A stretch of DNA of 64,000 nt from Argyresthia goedartella. Its lineage: Eukaryota; Arthropoda; Insecta; Lepidoptera; Argyresthiidae. Of this stretch, positions 10,131-22,349 are shown piece after piece. The notes below the pieces were generated by a model, which worked only from the letters and a program-made list of their open reading frames with translations, searched no databases and was not told the origin of the DNA. Position 1 is the first letter of the stretch; every line of letters begins with the position of its first letter. Location of the stretch: positions 2,671,001 through 2,735,000 of the forward strand of contig OX463822.1 in assembly GCA_949825045.1 (NCBI GenBank), given 5' to 3'. Position numbers and translations under genes: made by a program.

Positions 10131-11484
10131 TTTTGGTCAACCCCTCCTCCACCTCCAAGACGAGTTCCTCCTCCAGCCGCATGGACAGCTCCTCGCCCTC
10201 AGAAGGCACTACTGCTGGTTCTGGCTCATCGCCTTCACCAAGCAGCATGGCCTCCCAGTGCGCGTGCTCGTCCTGCGGTTGAGCAGCAGAACTTTCCCCG
10301 ACTGCATCGGGGCCTGTTTGCTGCCGCTCTGGAGTGGAACTCTGGGGCTTGGCTGTTCTTGATGAAACCCCAGTGATGACCAGCTTAGAGCTGGTCTGCG
10401 CTACCACCGGTGGTTCCTTCACAAATTTCCCACCGGGTCCCTGAAATTTGAGGTAGACCGAACCACTACCAAAAAGGAGCTGTCTGCCCCTTCCCAGCAG
10501 GGTCGGCACCACATCTTCAGGGACGTCTGTGATGAGAAACAGGTTGTCCTGCTGCTCATCCACTTTCTGGAGGAGCCATCGGTCAACCTGTGCCCACTTG
10601 TTCATAAAGTGGAGGACTACGCCGACGTCGGGCGCAGACTTCCACTTGCCTCGTTCGTTGGGTATGAGTACCCCACATCGAACCCCGCGGACCATCTCCG
10701 ATTGGCGTTTCACCACCAACTGTACGTTGGATGGTGTAAACACACCGGAGACACACTCCCGCAGCCAGTTCAGGGAGTACTCGTCCTCCACGAACAGTTT
10801 AAGGTGGCCGTCCTCGTAACGAGGCTTGCCACCGAATTTGGGGTTTTCCTTGCTCGGATCCGCCAACGCTTCCCTCAAGATTTTGTCATCAATCTCGATG
10901 AGGATGAGCGTTGACAGATCCTGTGAAATATGACCAGTAGCGACGTCAGTTACGGCGATGTACTGGTCAGATTTCACCTTCTGAGCATAGGTGACCCCAG
11001 CTCTGCGCGCTTCCGTGCACTGCTTTTTAGGCTCCACTCGAGGAGAAATACTATCCTCTAGTCGAGCCCTCTTAGCAGCCGCGCGCTCGTTTTTGCCGGA
11101 TCTCTTGGCAGATTTCAACTTCTTGTTAGAAGTTGGACCACCAGAGAACGCTACGGTAGGTTTAGCCCCGTTTGAGTCTAGGGTTGCCCCTTTGACACCA
11201 CGGGAGCCGGTCACCTTACCCGCAGCTCCAGCTGTATTAACAGCAGGACCGCCATCGGTCGTCACCGTGGCAGATGGAACCCCATCTACGCCGGCAGCGG
11301 CCGATGTGGCAGCCAAACGCTGTTTTTTCTTCCACCGACGATTCGCCTTACGCCCTGGTCCGGTTTGCACCGTATCTGGACGTTTAGTCGATGGGCCCTT
11401 CCCTTGCAAAGATTGCTTGGGTGGTTTACCCTTTCGACCAACCGTCGTCCAGGCGCTGGCGAAATGCTCGGCGATGTTTGTCAA
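10105..11484 (-). CDS. Non-LTR ORF1, main part
   Basis: About 459 codons, basic and low-complexity at the N side (GRKGKPPKQ, RRWKKKQR), followed by a globular middle region containing LFVEDEYSLNWLRECV and an acidic C-terminus (LRLEEELVLEVEE-like). Its position just upstream of the endonuclease frame marks it as ORF1, the RNA-binding chaperone of non-LTR elements. I see no clear CCHC knuckle. The displayed start is TTG, and the natural N-terminus is probably supplied by the adjacent 11481-11867 frame, so a one- or two-base indel near 11484 probably breaks the copy. Confidence 0.65.
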   Translation of the reverse strand: MTNIAEHFASAWTTVGRKGKPPKQSLQGKGPSTKRPDTVQTGPGRKANRRWKKKQRLAATSAAAGVDGVPSATVTTDGGPAVNTAGAAGKVTGSRGVKGATLDSNGAKPTVAFSGGPTSNKKLKSAKRSGKNERAAAKRARLEDSISPRVEPKKQCTEARRAGVTYAQKVKSDQYIAVTDVATGHISQDLSTLILIEIDDKILREALADPSKENPKFGGKPRYEDGHLKLFVEDEYSLNWLRECVSGVFTPSNVQLVVKRQSEMVRGVRCGVLIPNERGKWKSAPDVGVVLHFMNKWAQVDRWLLQKVDEQQDNLFLITDVPEDVVPTLLGRGRQLLFGSGSVYLKFQGPGGKFVKEPPVVAQTSSKLVITGVSSRTAKPQSSTPERQQTGPDAVGESSAAQPQDEHAHWEAMLLGEGDEPEPAVVPSEGEELSMRLEEELVLEVEEGLTKNGVPLPQL

Positions 11485-11867
11485 ATGGCTCCACCGGGTT
11501 GCCCCGTGGCCCTGCCTCTCGACTCACTTTCGGGCTTTTTGCAGCTAACCTCCACAGTGGAATCACTACCGGTTTGCACCGGTAGGTCACTGATGGTGGC
11601 AGTGCGCCCAGTTGAGGCTTGAGGATCTGCCGATGCAGATTCTTGCACCTGTTTGGAGACGCTTGCGGTTTTCACCGCTGGAAGCGTTCCAGATGGGTTT
11701 TTTGACCTGACACGATCCATGGCCAAATGTATAGAGATTCGTCTACTCGATTTCCCACCCTCCACGGAGCCCGCACAATTGGGAGCGCCTACTCGCTTGG
11801 AACAGCTTTCAGTCGCTAGGAGTACCGAGTAGATATAGGAGCATAGGGCTGGTACTTGGCGCGACAT
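11481..11867 (-). pseudogene. Non-LTR ORF1, N-terminal part out of frame
   Basis: ATG at 11867 (MSRQVPALCSYIY) opens a minus frame that ends at a TGA at 11481-11483, exactly where the main ORF1 frame opens in another phase. Same strand, abutting, similar Ser/Lys-rich composition. I read this as one ORF1 broken by a small frameshift; a genuinely separate upstream ORF is the alternative. Confidence 0.55.
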
Positions 11868-12415
11868 CGGGAGCTCGCTTCTGTGGACGATGGGAACCAA
11901 GGTGTCAGCGACATGGTCCCACCGCCGTAGTCACCGAAGCTTACCCCGTCAGCATGACCCATCCCTCCGCTATGACTGACGCCTTAGCGGACCCTACACC
12001 CCTAGCCGTGGCCCTCTGACGGGACACTTGGCCGTTACCCCAACCCGCGGCTACGGGCGAGGCTACCGTTTTGCCTGAAATCCAGGCCAAAGAGGGCGTG
12101 TTGCCTTACGAAGCTAAATCCACAGCAACGCTCGGCTCAACCCCCCAGGACCCCTTCATCCTGGCCTACGGTGGTCAACTGCGCAGACCACAAGACGCAG
12201 GTGAGTGTAGATAGTCTGCCGGGTACACCCACTTTAACCGACAGAACCGGAGCTACTTTTAGCCATCGGCTAGTAAGAGGTCCGGGGACCAGTCACTAGC
12301 CGCTGTTACCAGGGTGCACCAGGAGGAAGCAGAAGTTATGCAGGCGGACGTATCCTTCTGCATCACTTCAGCACCCCCACACTAGGAGGTAGTCGCTCAG
12401 AACACCCTTAGCACA
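11868..12415 (-). promoter_or_regulatory. 5' untranslated region of the LOA-like element
   Basis: GC-rich block with no long frame, upstream of ORF1 on the minus strand, ending where composition turns AT-rich near 12415. Non-LTR elements carry an internal promoter in such leaders; no specific motif was identified. Confidence 0.5.
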
Positions 12416-15400
12416 AACCTTTATTTGTAAACACATGCCATTGAAATGTATTTGAACAAGCTATCTGTACTAACGGTCTTTGTTCTAATAACCACGGACT
12501 TGATTTTTATCAACATTCTTATGCCACTTATAATGTAACACTGACTATTGTAGAACCTCTTGACGATATTATTTAAACAAAACCACTCTAAAATAATTTT
12601 AGGTTATTAATATCTCAATGTTTACAGTCCTACTTTAGACGATCACTCACAACTTTGGCCAAATCATCATATAATAAGATATTCGCAATCATTGGTATTA
12701 GAATCCTTTCAATTGGAGAGATACTCCAATTAAAAAAATATACTTAAGGGTTTAATTTCGTTTGAGGTTAAGTTGAGGGTTAGTCGGTTATATATTTAAA
12801 ATATTCATTCCTTAAATCGTTAGGTTATCTTTTAGGGTTATAATTATTACGAGACGGGTGGTTACGCATAAAATTATGTTCCAGTTTGTTCCTTTAGTTA
12901 CATGAAGATTCGGCCTTATAAATAAGAAAAATAAAATGCTTAACGAACTTTATTTTGTACGTACGGACGGAGTATGGAGTGGTATTGCACATACCCCTAT
13001 AAATCAGTAATTCATAAGCTGTTGATGGCAAAATCTTGTAATCCAAACACATGTTTTTTTATTACTCGTATTTTTGTTTATAAAATATTTACTGTTTATT
13101 TTAATGCAAAACACATGTTTTTTTTTTAAATATTGTTATTATGTATGCTACCAAATCTAATATTTTCATAATTTATCTTTAAAACTGTCTAGTAGACAAT
13201 TGGTTGTCCCCCCATGCTCATACACTCTTCGATCTTCGGATCACGGCTAAAGAAGTTATTTACTACAGAAAGTTAGTCGGCGTCTATTTTTTTTTTGCTT
13301 ATTGCCGTTTTCGATAGAATTTACTGTCGCTACAAAATAGAACATAGCATAGCACAGAACACACCTACGTCTCGTTTTCGTTCTTGTTCACATCAACAAA
13401 CGTGAAGACCGCGGTTTGGCCATACTTACTAAATGAATTATAAAGTATTAAACATAAGGATAACCAACCTAATGAGGGGCACGCATAGAAGAACATACTT
13501 GTAAATAATATTTTACAGAATAGATTTCCCACAATAAAAATCTTATCAAGATGGCGGATTTTTTTAATTAAAATCTCAGAAAGTCACGAACTTGCTATCA
13601 GGGTTAAATTTAAGTTATACGACTTCTGAAGAAAGAAAACCTTAAGGTGATAAAAATGAATGGAAAAATGCTAAGTTTATAAGCTTACTGGAAAGCTGCA
13701 CTTTTCCTAGAAGTCCTCAGAATTTTATTTAAAACAGCAAAATAAAACTGGAGGGAACCGATGTAATAAATAAGAAGTTCAGTGACCTGTTTCTAAAGGT
13801 GTTATTTCCAACTATCTAAAATAACAACTTGAAATCAGACAGCATTTGTTCAGTATCCATAGATCCTTTTTACTTGTTTAATTTGTTAAGTTAGTTTTTT
13901 TAGCTTAGGTGGCTTAGCTTAACCCTATTTGCACAACGGCTTAAAAAGCATGAGGGTCACAATTTCTCGCATTATATAAAATTCTTTGTTAATTTTCATA
14001 CGGCCATTGGCTCGTCGTCAATAAGCTATATTGAGGCTATAAAAATTTATGAATAAAAATTGTACCCATAAAGCTTTATGCACAATGCGGGACTAGGCGT
14101 GATGCAGACACATTAATTTGGAGAAGAGGGGAAAAGCACACTGACATTTTTGGCTGTTTTAAAATCTCCCTTCGTCTGCCTACCTCCGGACCCTGTAACA
14201 TTGAAACTTCAACAACTCACTAAATCTAAATTCATTTTTAGTAAAATTGCTTCCAGAATTATATACACGAAACAGTGTTGTGCGATGCCAGACCAGACCA
14301 ATTATTTTGACCTCCTGCTATTGTCCTAAACCCTTGGCAATTTTCATATAGGGCAAGGCCAGCAAATAACGGGTAGCAGTAACCACATCAGACACATTTG
14401 TAAAGTTATCTGAAGTTTACCGCATCAATTGTTTAGCGACTTCAAAATACGAGTTGAGTGGAAATTGGCTGAAATGGCTTCACATAGCGGATATTGTAGA
14501 GCTGAGTTATGGTTTATTTTGCAATGGGTTTGCAATGTCACAACATTTTATGTGGAATCCTTCATCTGCGTAGCTACGGCAATGAGCTGGCCCCCTGTTG
14601 CGCAAAATAGAGTATCATAAGGGAAAACATCACCTCCTTTTTGTGCGGTCAGAATAAAAAGGGTTGATGCTATGTTGATAGTTTTGTTACTTGTCTTACA
14701 TTACGAAATTCCCCGACACAATTTGGCTGGCTTGTTTCCTTGTTAAGCTCATAACTTTCAAAACCTAGAACTAGTTTGAATAAAACATGGCTAGAAACCA
14801 TTTCAGAGAAGTTTAATACCATTTACAATAAACCGCATTAAAATCCGTCTGCCCGAATGAGCGCTAGGGTGCCACAGACAGGCACTTCAAACTTATACCA
14901 TCCCTCTTTTTCGTCGGGGATTAAAAACTTACAACCACCCTCTTTTTTGTCGAGGGAACTATACAGAAACGAACTCGAAATTAAGCAAATAACAATTCTT
15001 TGATGTCGAATTGAGTCAAATTGAGTGGTAACAATATTTATCTAGTACATACATATCAGTCGGCGGCGGTCTAGATGTTTGTTTCTATTGTTTGTACGTC
15101 TGTAGAGCATTTGTTTCAGCATGTTTGTTGAATCTATAGAGAGGGCGTGGTCGGGTAAGACCTTTGTGTCCTTGTTTACAGGCTGTATTTCACCTATGCC
15201 CGCATTTTCTACCGCTTGGTGGCGCTGGCGTTAGCTAGAGGCAAAGAGTTTCATTCATCAGAGGGTAGGTTCAAAAAACACGTCACGTGATCTTTCAAAT
15301 ACACTTAACACTGGCAAAATTAACCTTAAATGAGGTGCGAGATATATTCCAGGAAGATGTAATAGTATTCGACAACTTTGAGAGATGGGCAGCCTCCATC

Positions 15401-16357
15401 TACACTTGAGCTATCTGCAATAAGTTTTTGAGATTAGATTGTCATTGCGTGTCAGCCGCAAGATCCCCCCCAGGACGTACTACAGCCTGCAGGCATGATA
15501 TTCGCCATTTTGTTTTATATCTGTTTAAAAAATTAATATAGGTATCCTGTGACACTTGCGCTATCAAAACGAATCTAATGATGTATTATTTATCAAAATC
15601 GGTTGAGACGTTGAGTAGTTCAAATCACACAGGAACAGACATACATACTTACAAATATACATACATGTCAATCACATAACTCTCCTCTTTTTTGTTTCTT
15701 TGCAACCGCGTAAAAATCAAGCATTATTTTTACGGTCTAATCGAATTATCTTGTTCAATTAAGAGTTTGGAAGGAGCGTAAAAACGATACCACCAAGAAT
15801 TAATTAAACAAGGGATCGAAAAGAAAAAATAAATAATCCGAAAACAAGATTTATACAATAAACTCTTTTATCTGTAGCAAAATACAAATTTGAGAGGGAT
15901 TTATACGTAGTTCTTTTGCAATAATTTAAATGTCGAAAACAGCAATATTTTTTCGCGTGTTTGTTTTTTTAATGATTTACAAGAGACATTTTTTACACTC
16001 GCAATCCATTTATAAATCCAACTTTAATTAAAAAATGGTAAAATGATACTGAACAGTAACTGAAATCAAATCTGCTTCGTTGTATTTATATATGTCCAAA
16101 CTTGAGTTATATGAAAGGTTTGTTGGAGAGGCCCTTTAATTTTGAGCGGCAATTAGTCACGGTGACGTGCCAACGAAATACGAAATGCTATCCCGCACTG
16201 TGGGGATAGGTGTATCATGTCATTAGTCTCAACTCAACGTTGCGTACGACGTAGGCACCAAACGTTGCGTACCAAAATATGTGAAATTAAAAACTTGAGC
16301 AGCTTGAAAGCGGCCTCGCAGCTGTATTGAAACGGCAATTTTGCCAAATCTAATGTT
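12416..16357. other. AT-rich non-coding stretch with short repeat fragments
   Basis: No supportable gene. Small repeat-like pieces resemble motifs I associate with lepidopteran interspersed repeats: a CCCTGTTGCGCAAAATAGAG piece at 14588-14615, two TTTTTCGTCGGGG-type blocks near 14905-14955, and an AAAATCGGTTGAGACGTTGA piece near 15594-15620 followed by a CATACATAC tail. Confidence 0.6.
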
Positions 16358-16560
16358 TTTATTAGGTTTCCGTACCCGAAGGGTGCCAAACGGGCCTATT
16401 TCTAAGCCTCCGCTGCCCGTCTGTTCGTCTGTCCGTCTGTCAGCGGGCCCTAACGGATCGACCGAAATAGGTAGATAGCTGAAATTTTCACAGAGTGTGT
16501 ATTTATACTGCCGATCTAATAACAAATAATAAAACATACGGGTTTCTAAGCATTAAAAGT
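16358..16560 (+). repeat. Dispersed repeat of the TTTCCGTACCCGAAGGG type
   Basis: Contains TTTCCGTACCCGAAGGGTGC followed by a CCGTCTGTCTGTC-like stretch. Relatives occur at 37147-37560 and 41640-41710 here. I associate this family with lepidopteran genomes; its mobilising element is not evident. Confidence 0.55.
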
Positions 16561-17059
16561 AGTCACAGAGGGAGGGAAGGAGGAAAAAAATAGGGCTTAA
16601 ACTTGAAGTCGGTTTTTTAAAGTTTTTAACTTGGTAAATTTTGTTTTATTTGTATATATTTGTTTTATTTATAAGGGTAATAATTGCTCATTCGAATTAT
16701 AAAAAATAATATTAAGTTTTTATCATACTTGACATTTTTCTGTAAATAAGTTACTCAATTTCTATCCACTTTCAATTTTAATGACCAAAGAGGTTCGCTA
16801 ATACCTTGACAGATACGTTAACCTTATTGTACATCGTTTTTTTTCAATGTTTCGATGTACGGCCTTGAATTTAGTCCTACCTAGTATTTAATATTTTATT
16901 ATCAGGTATTAAAAAGGTATACTAGTACAAATTACGTTCGTTTTACGTTTTTACAGTGTTATTGAACCCTTCGTGCGCGGGTCCGATATCCGACTCACAC
17001 TTGACAGTTTTTTTTTTCAGTCAATCCAAGGACTTATGTATCCCTTACTCGACGACCTC

Positions 17060-17159
17060 TGAGTTGTTACGGTTCCAGGCTCCGCCTCTCAAGCGATAAG
17101 TCCGGGGTTCAAATCCGGGTTAGGTAGATAAAATAAATATCAGGTCTTGGATGTTTATA
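17060..17159 (+). repeat. tRNA-derived SINE, head half (split copy)
   Basis: Has a B-box-like GGTTCAAATCC near 17106 and the SINE body CAGGTCTTGGATGTTTATA. The copy stops there and resumes at about 17811 (TGTGTGACGTCG...GTATCCTAGTGTGGGG). Intact relatives are at 25684-25880 and 32993-33215. Confidence 0.65.
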
Positions 17160-17810
17160 GATAGATAGATAGATAAATATATATTTTTTATTGCAACATG
17201 GTACACACACAAATACATAATTATAACTCAATATTTACAAAGAAAATATCTACAAAAAGAAAACAACACAGCAGTTAAATAATACAATCAATAAATAATA
17301 AAATTATAAAAGCAAACATTGAGGTACGGTAAGGATCACTATGTGGTATTGTGACTGTACCGCGACAGTGAAATGGCCCTGACTCAGCAATGTCACAGAC
17401 GAATCTGTGACGCTGGTATTCTGCCAGAGCCAGTTCGGACGAGACAACGGTCTGCTCAAGTACACATTTAACAATGTAAAAGATGATGATTTTAATAAAA
17501 ACAATTCAATAAAATAAATTGTATTCTTTAGGATTGTATTAAAATTATGGCATTAAAATTATATCATTAAAATTTATAGTAATATAAGAAAAATAAATAA
17601 AAATAGAAATTAGTATTAAAGTTGATCTCAGTGTTACAAGTAAGATAACATTGAAAATGTCATAAGGATTATACAATAATAATAATCAGTAGGGAATTAA
17701 TCATAGTAAAACACTTAATAATATAATTGGAAACAATGTAAATATCACAGACAACAGGTAGTTAGCTCCGTGCCTTCAGACTTCTGCTGTAGTATTAAAT
17801 ACATTCTATA
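17160..17810 (-). mobile_element. 5'-truncated non-LTR retrotransposon tail inserted in a SINE
   Basis: On the minus strand this AT-rich segment ends in TTGCAATAAAAAATATATA plus a (TATC)n tail, typical of a non-LTR 3' end. It interrupts the SINE between its TCTTGGATGTTTATA and TGTGTGACG parts. No RT domain remains, so the source family is unknown. Confidence 0.5.
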
Positions 17811-17945
17811 TTGTGTGACGTCGTGTTTTTTGATTTCTAAGACACAGGGTATCCTAGTGTGGGGCCAGAAGCAATATATGTCGCAAGCGCGGGCCCTTTA
17901 TAAACATGTATACACAGGAACATATAGGGCATATTTAATGATGCA
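17811..17945 (+). repeat. tRNA-derived SINE, tail half (split copy)
   Basis: Contains ACACAGGGTATCCTAGTGTG and GGGGCCAGAAGCAATATATG, the 3' body of the same SINE family, continuing the head that ends at 17159. Confidence 0.6.
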
Positions 17946-17997
17946 ATATTTAACATGTTTAATCTGATACTCTGTTATTGCATCTCATCGTGGGGAG

Positions 17998-18200
17998 TGT
18001 TAAAATGCAATGTAATATTTTGTTCGATACTACCATTTAATGTTTGCCAGATTAAGTTAGCAACACTTGTGGGAAAGAGATGGTATAAAAAGTTTCTTTC
18101 TCGCCTACCCCCTCGCTCTCTTGAACCTTGTGGGAGAAGCACATCGTGCATAATAAAAGATTTAATATTTCTAGACTGTCTGTAATTTCAAACATCATCA
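17998..18200 (+). repeat. 5' LTR of copia element
   Basis: 203 bp, TGTTAAAATG...CATCATCA. Contains TATAAAAAG at about 18084 (likely TATA box) and AATAAAAGA at about 18152 (likely polyadenylation signal). Pairs with 22418-22619. Confidence 0.9.
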
Positions 18201-18215
18201 GGTTATGGGCCCAGT
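18201..18215 (+). promoter_or_regulatory. Primer binding site complementary to the initiator tRNA-Met anticodon arm
   Basis: GGTTATGGGCCCAG directly after the LTR is the complement of the anticodon stem-loop of insect initiator tRNA-Met (CTGGGCCCATAACC). Drosophila copia is known to prime from a cleaved half of this tRNA rather than its 3' CCA end, and the same mode is implied here. Confidence 0.85.
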
Positions 18216-18415
18216 CCTGATACCTAACAATAATAAAAAGTCTAGAGAAGAAGTCTACTAGTTCGAAAAGAAAAAAAATACCGGTGAAGAAAAATTGCCA
18301 CGCGTGCTGGCGTTGGAGGTTAAGTTTCCGGGAAGGTGAAGGCTTGCAGCTCAGATAATTGCTACATATCTGAGCTGCAAGGAAGGAAAACTGGTAAGAA
18401 GCTAAAAGACACACG

Positions 18416-19303
18416 ATGGAAGGAAATAATACAGTTATCAAACTGGAAGAAATCAGAAATTGGAATGTTTGGAAATTCCAAACAATGGTTTTACTGCGGG
18501 TTCATAACCTAATTGATATCGTTCAAGGTAGCCTTGTTAAAGGAGAAAGCGCAGAGGAAAAGAGTGCATGGGACAAAAAGGATGCTAAAGCTCAATCGAT
18601 GCTAGTGACCAGAATGACCGAGGAAGTAATGTTGCACATATTATCCTGCGCTACTTCAGCAGAAATGTGGCGGAAGTTAGAAAGCATTTTTGAACAAAAA
18701 AGTGAAACAAGTATTCATATAATCCAGCAGAGATTCTTCCAATATAAATACGAAAAAGGAATGGAAATGTCTGTTTTTCTGTCCAAAATACAGGAGTTAC
18801 AAAACCAGTTGAAACAGATGGGTGAAGAAATTTCGGAAAAATTCGTCATAACGAAGGTCTTAATGTCATTACCAGATATCTACAAACACTTCGTATCGGC
18901 GTGGGAGTCTGCGCCGGACGACAAACAGACATATGATAACCTTGTCGCTCGTTTGTTGGTGGAAGAAGAGAGAGTGAAAGATAAGGGTGAGATCGCCTCT
19001 TCGTCTTCTGCTTTTATTGCAAAAAGGAATGCTCCGAATAAAAGAAATGTTAAGTGTTTCAAGTGCAACAAGATGGGACATTACCAATCTGAGTGTAGGA
19101 GTAATGTGAACAGTAACTATCGTAATAACTTTGTAAACAAAGGTGACAAAAAGTGTTTTTTTTTTAACAAGATTGGACATAACAAGAATGAGTGCTGGTT
19201 TAAAAAGGCAAAAGAGAACAATGCGTTTGTAGTGCTAGAAACACCTACAGAACTTTATCAACAACAATTAGTCAAAGTGTTTGGTGGACACAGGTGCCAG
19301 TAA
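18416..19303 (+). CDS. Copia Gag
   Basis: ATG 18416; MEGNNTVIKLEEIRNWNVWK starts a UBN2-type copia Gag with a helical core and a CCHC knuckle CFKCNKMGHYQSEC. A second knuckle reads CFFFNKIGHNKNEC and has lost its second Cys. The frame ends as FGGHRCQ-stop because of a small indel near 19280; in copia elements Gag and Pol normally share one frame, and the protease continues in another frame from 19281. Confidence 0.85.
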   Translation: MEGNNTVIKLEEIRNWNVWKFQTMVLLRVHNLIDIVQGSLVKGESAEEKSAWDKKDAKAQSMLVTRMTEEVMLHILSCATSAEMWRKLESIFEQKSETSIHIIQQRFFQYKYEKGMEMSVFLSKIQELQNQLKQMGEEISEKFVITKVLMSLPDIYKHFVSAWESAPDDKQTYDNLVARLLVEEERVKDKGEIASSSSAFIAKRNAPNKRNVKCFKCNKMGHYQSECRSNVNSNYRNNFVNKGDKKCFFFNKIGHNKNECWFKKAKENNAFVVLETPTELYQQQLVKVFGGHRCQ

Positions 19304-22300
19304 ACATATGTGCAAAGATAAAAATTTGTTTTCGTCATTCTCGCCGTTATCATCACAAAAATTCGTGATAATAGGCGATGGTACTCAGATAAGTGTCGTT
19401 GGCTGCGGACAGGTGGCGCTAGAAGTATTTAACGGACATAAGTGGATTGAGACGACCATAGACAATGTACTATGTGTGCCTGACTTAAAAATAAATCTGT
19501 TCTCTGTCAATTGCGCGGCAGATAAAGGATATGTCATGATGACAGATCAAAACATGTGCACGTTTTTCAAGGAAAACAATGTACGGGCTGTGGCAAAACG
19601 CGTTGTAAATATGTATATTATGGACGTTCGTTATAAATGCGGCTTTGCAAATGCTACGGAAGTGAAATCCAGTTTAAGTGAGTGGCATGAGAAACTCGTG
19701 CATCAAAACATACAGCATGTGAAAAGCGTATCAAACAACAACATCAAAGTATCTGACGAGTCTCGTAAGGAGTGCCAGAGATGTATTGGGGATAAAACAC
19801 ATTGTTTGCCCTTTAAAACAAGCGATACAAAAACGACAAAAACATGTGAGCTAATACATGCCGACGTCTGCGGACCCATGGAAGAAGTATCCGTTGGAGG
19901 ATCAAGGTACTTTTTAATATTAAAAGACGATTACTCATGCTATAGAACTGTATACTGTATCAAGAGGAAAGCTGATGCGATAAATTGTATCAAAGATTTT
20001 ATAAACAGAGCAAAAAATGTCACGGGTAACAATATAATCAACTTCAGAAGTGACAATGGCTTAGAGTTTATTAATAAGGAGGTGTCACAATTGTTCTCGG
20101 ACAGGGGTATAGTTCACCAAACCTCTGTCCCATACACGCCACAACAGAATGGCAAGGCGGAAAGAGAGATAAGAACCCTGACAGAAGCGGCAAGATCAAT
20201 GCTGTGTGCCAAGAGTCCTCCGAAAAAGTTATGGGCCGAAGCAGTGAACACAGCGGCATATGTTCTCAACAGAACTAGTAGAAGTAATGAACCAGGAAAA
20301 ACACCATGTGAGATATGGACAAATAAACAATTTAACCTAAGCGAGTTACATATCTTTGGTGCACCTGTATCGGTCCATATCCCAAAATAAAAAAGAAGAA
20401 AATAGGATTGTAAAGGAGAGAAAGGATTTATGGTGGGCTATGGAGAAAATGTGAAGGGTTATAGAATATTTTACCCAGAAAAGAATGAAATACAAGTGAA
20501 GAGGGATGTCATATTCTTGGAACCTGTCATGGAGGAAAAAGTAAACCTAGAACCTATAATAGAAATATCAACAGAAACGCCCATCAAAGAGACACCAGCT
20601 GCTGACGATAATCAGCAGGACTTTGAAGAAGAGGTTATGAATGATACAAATCAGACGGATGATGAAGACCAGCATAGCTTATATGTACCCGAAGATGAGA
20701 ATAGTGAATGCGACAGTGATTCCACGTTGGAGCCAGCTTCACCACGTCCGATCAGACGTGTGAGAAAGCAAACAGAGTTCTATACTTGTCAAAATGTCTA
20801 CGCTACAGAAACCGAACCAGAAACCTATAAAGAAGCTATGCGGAGAAGTGATGCTTGTCAATAGCAAGAAGCTATCAAACAAGAACTCGAGACCCTGAAA
20901 GCAAACAATACATGGACAGCGTGTCCAATATCTGAAAATCAAACATTATTAGTAGTAAGTGGGTGTTTAAATTAAAGAAAATTGATAATGCTATTAAATA
21001 TAAAGCCAGGTTGGTTGCCAGAGGTTTTGAACAGAATGATACATTAGATTTGCATGAGATTTATTCACCCGTTGCCAAATTGTCAACATTTAGATTATTT
21101 GTCTCAGTTTCTACTAAATTAAATTTGCCAATACACTAGATAGATGTCACTGGGGCATTTTTATATGGTGATATAAAAGAAAATGTATTTATTATATTAC
21201 CAAAAGGGGCATATAACGGGTGTGAAAATATTGTAAAACTAAATAAATCTTTATACGGGCTCAAAAAATCTCCAAAGTATTGGAATGCAAAATTTAATCG
21301 TGTAATAAGTAAAAGCTATGTTAAGTCAAAAAATGATCCATGTTTGTATACTAAATGTAATGGAGAATACCAAACCTATGTATTACTGTATGTCGATGAT
21401 CTTTTGATGTTTAGTAGTGATAAACAACAGTTAAGTGATCTTAAATCAGAACAGTTACAGAAAGTATTCAGAATGAAAGATTTGGGACTGATTTCAAATT
21501 TCCTTGGCATCAATGTTAAACAGAATTTTTAAGATCGTGTAACTGAATTGAGTCAAAAATCCTATTTAGAAAATGTATTAAAAAGGTTCAATATGGAAAA
21601 CTCTAAACCTATATCTACCCCTATTGATCAAAGTTTTAATGTTAAAATCTTAGAAGCCAAAGAATGTAAGTCAAACAAAAATATTGAAAAAACATGTAGA
21701 AAAATTATTGGAAGTTTGATGTATGCAGTGTCAGGCACTAGGCCAGACCTTTGTATAGCTGTATCTATATTAAGTAGGTACCAAAATAATGCAAGTAATG
21801 TATGTATTACTAACTCTGTTGAAAAGGGTTTTAAGATATGTGAAACACACCTTAGATTATAAGTTGGTTTACAAATGTAATGATGATGGGCTTGTGGGGC
21901 ATTGCGATGCAGATTGGGGTGGTGACTTAAGGGACAGAAAGTCAACCACTGGCCATTGTTTCAAGTTTTCTAACTGTCTCATATCGTGGTGTTCCAAGAA
22001 ACAGTGCTCAGTAAGCTTATCATCAACCGAGGCTGAGTATATTGCAGTCAGTATGGCGGCTAGTGAGTCATGTTGGCTTGCAAGTCTTTTAAAAGATTTT
22101 AATATTACAAATGTGTATCCAGTACCCATGTATTGTGACAATCAATCTGCCATAATGGTTGCAAATACTGATAATATTAAGAGATTGAAACATATTGATA
22201 TACGATATCATTTTCTCAAAGATTTAATTAAAGATGGTAAAATATGTTTAATGTATGTAAAGACTGAAGATCAAACCGCTGATATGTTCACTAAGTCATT

Positions 22301-22349
22301 AAACAAAGAACTATTGTTTAGATTCGTTACTAGATGTGGATTAATGTAG
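19281..22349 (+). pseudogene. Copia Pol (protease, integrase, RT, RNase H), multiply broken
   Basis: Order is that of copia. Protease: VDTGASKHM. Integrase: WHEKLVHQN...CQRC, D in HADVCGPM, RSDNGLEF, and PYTPQQNGKAERE. The reverse transcriptase follows with LYGLKKSPKYW and LLYVDDLLMF (about 21383-21412). RNase H: HCDADWGGD, LSSTEAEYIA, and CDNQSA. In-frame stops occur at 20388, 20403, 20862, about 21137 and 21530, and frameshifts near 19280, 20940 and 21810. No continuous enzyme can be made. Most of the stops are explained by single transitions at expected Gln or Trp codons. Confidence 0.9.

Larger units (their letters stand above)
1..12415 (-). mobile_element. LOA/I-like non-LTR retrotransposon, split by a BEL/Pao insertion
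   Basis: A minus-strand element reads from a GC-rich 5' leader (about 12415) through ORF1 (11867-10105) and ORF2 (from 10130), and leaves the window at base 1. ORF2 has apurinic-like endonuclease, reverse transcriptase and RNase H, the order seen in LOA/I-type elements. A BEL/Pao element (2766-9548) sits inside ORF2, flanked by the duplicated target ATCAA. Each ORF2 piece keeps its frame up to the insertion point. Base composition drops to AT-rich at about 12415, which I take as the 5' end; no target duplication can be scored because the 3' end is outside. Clade assignment is from motif style only. Confidence 0.85.
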
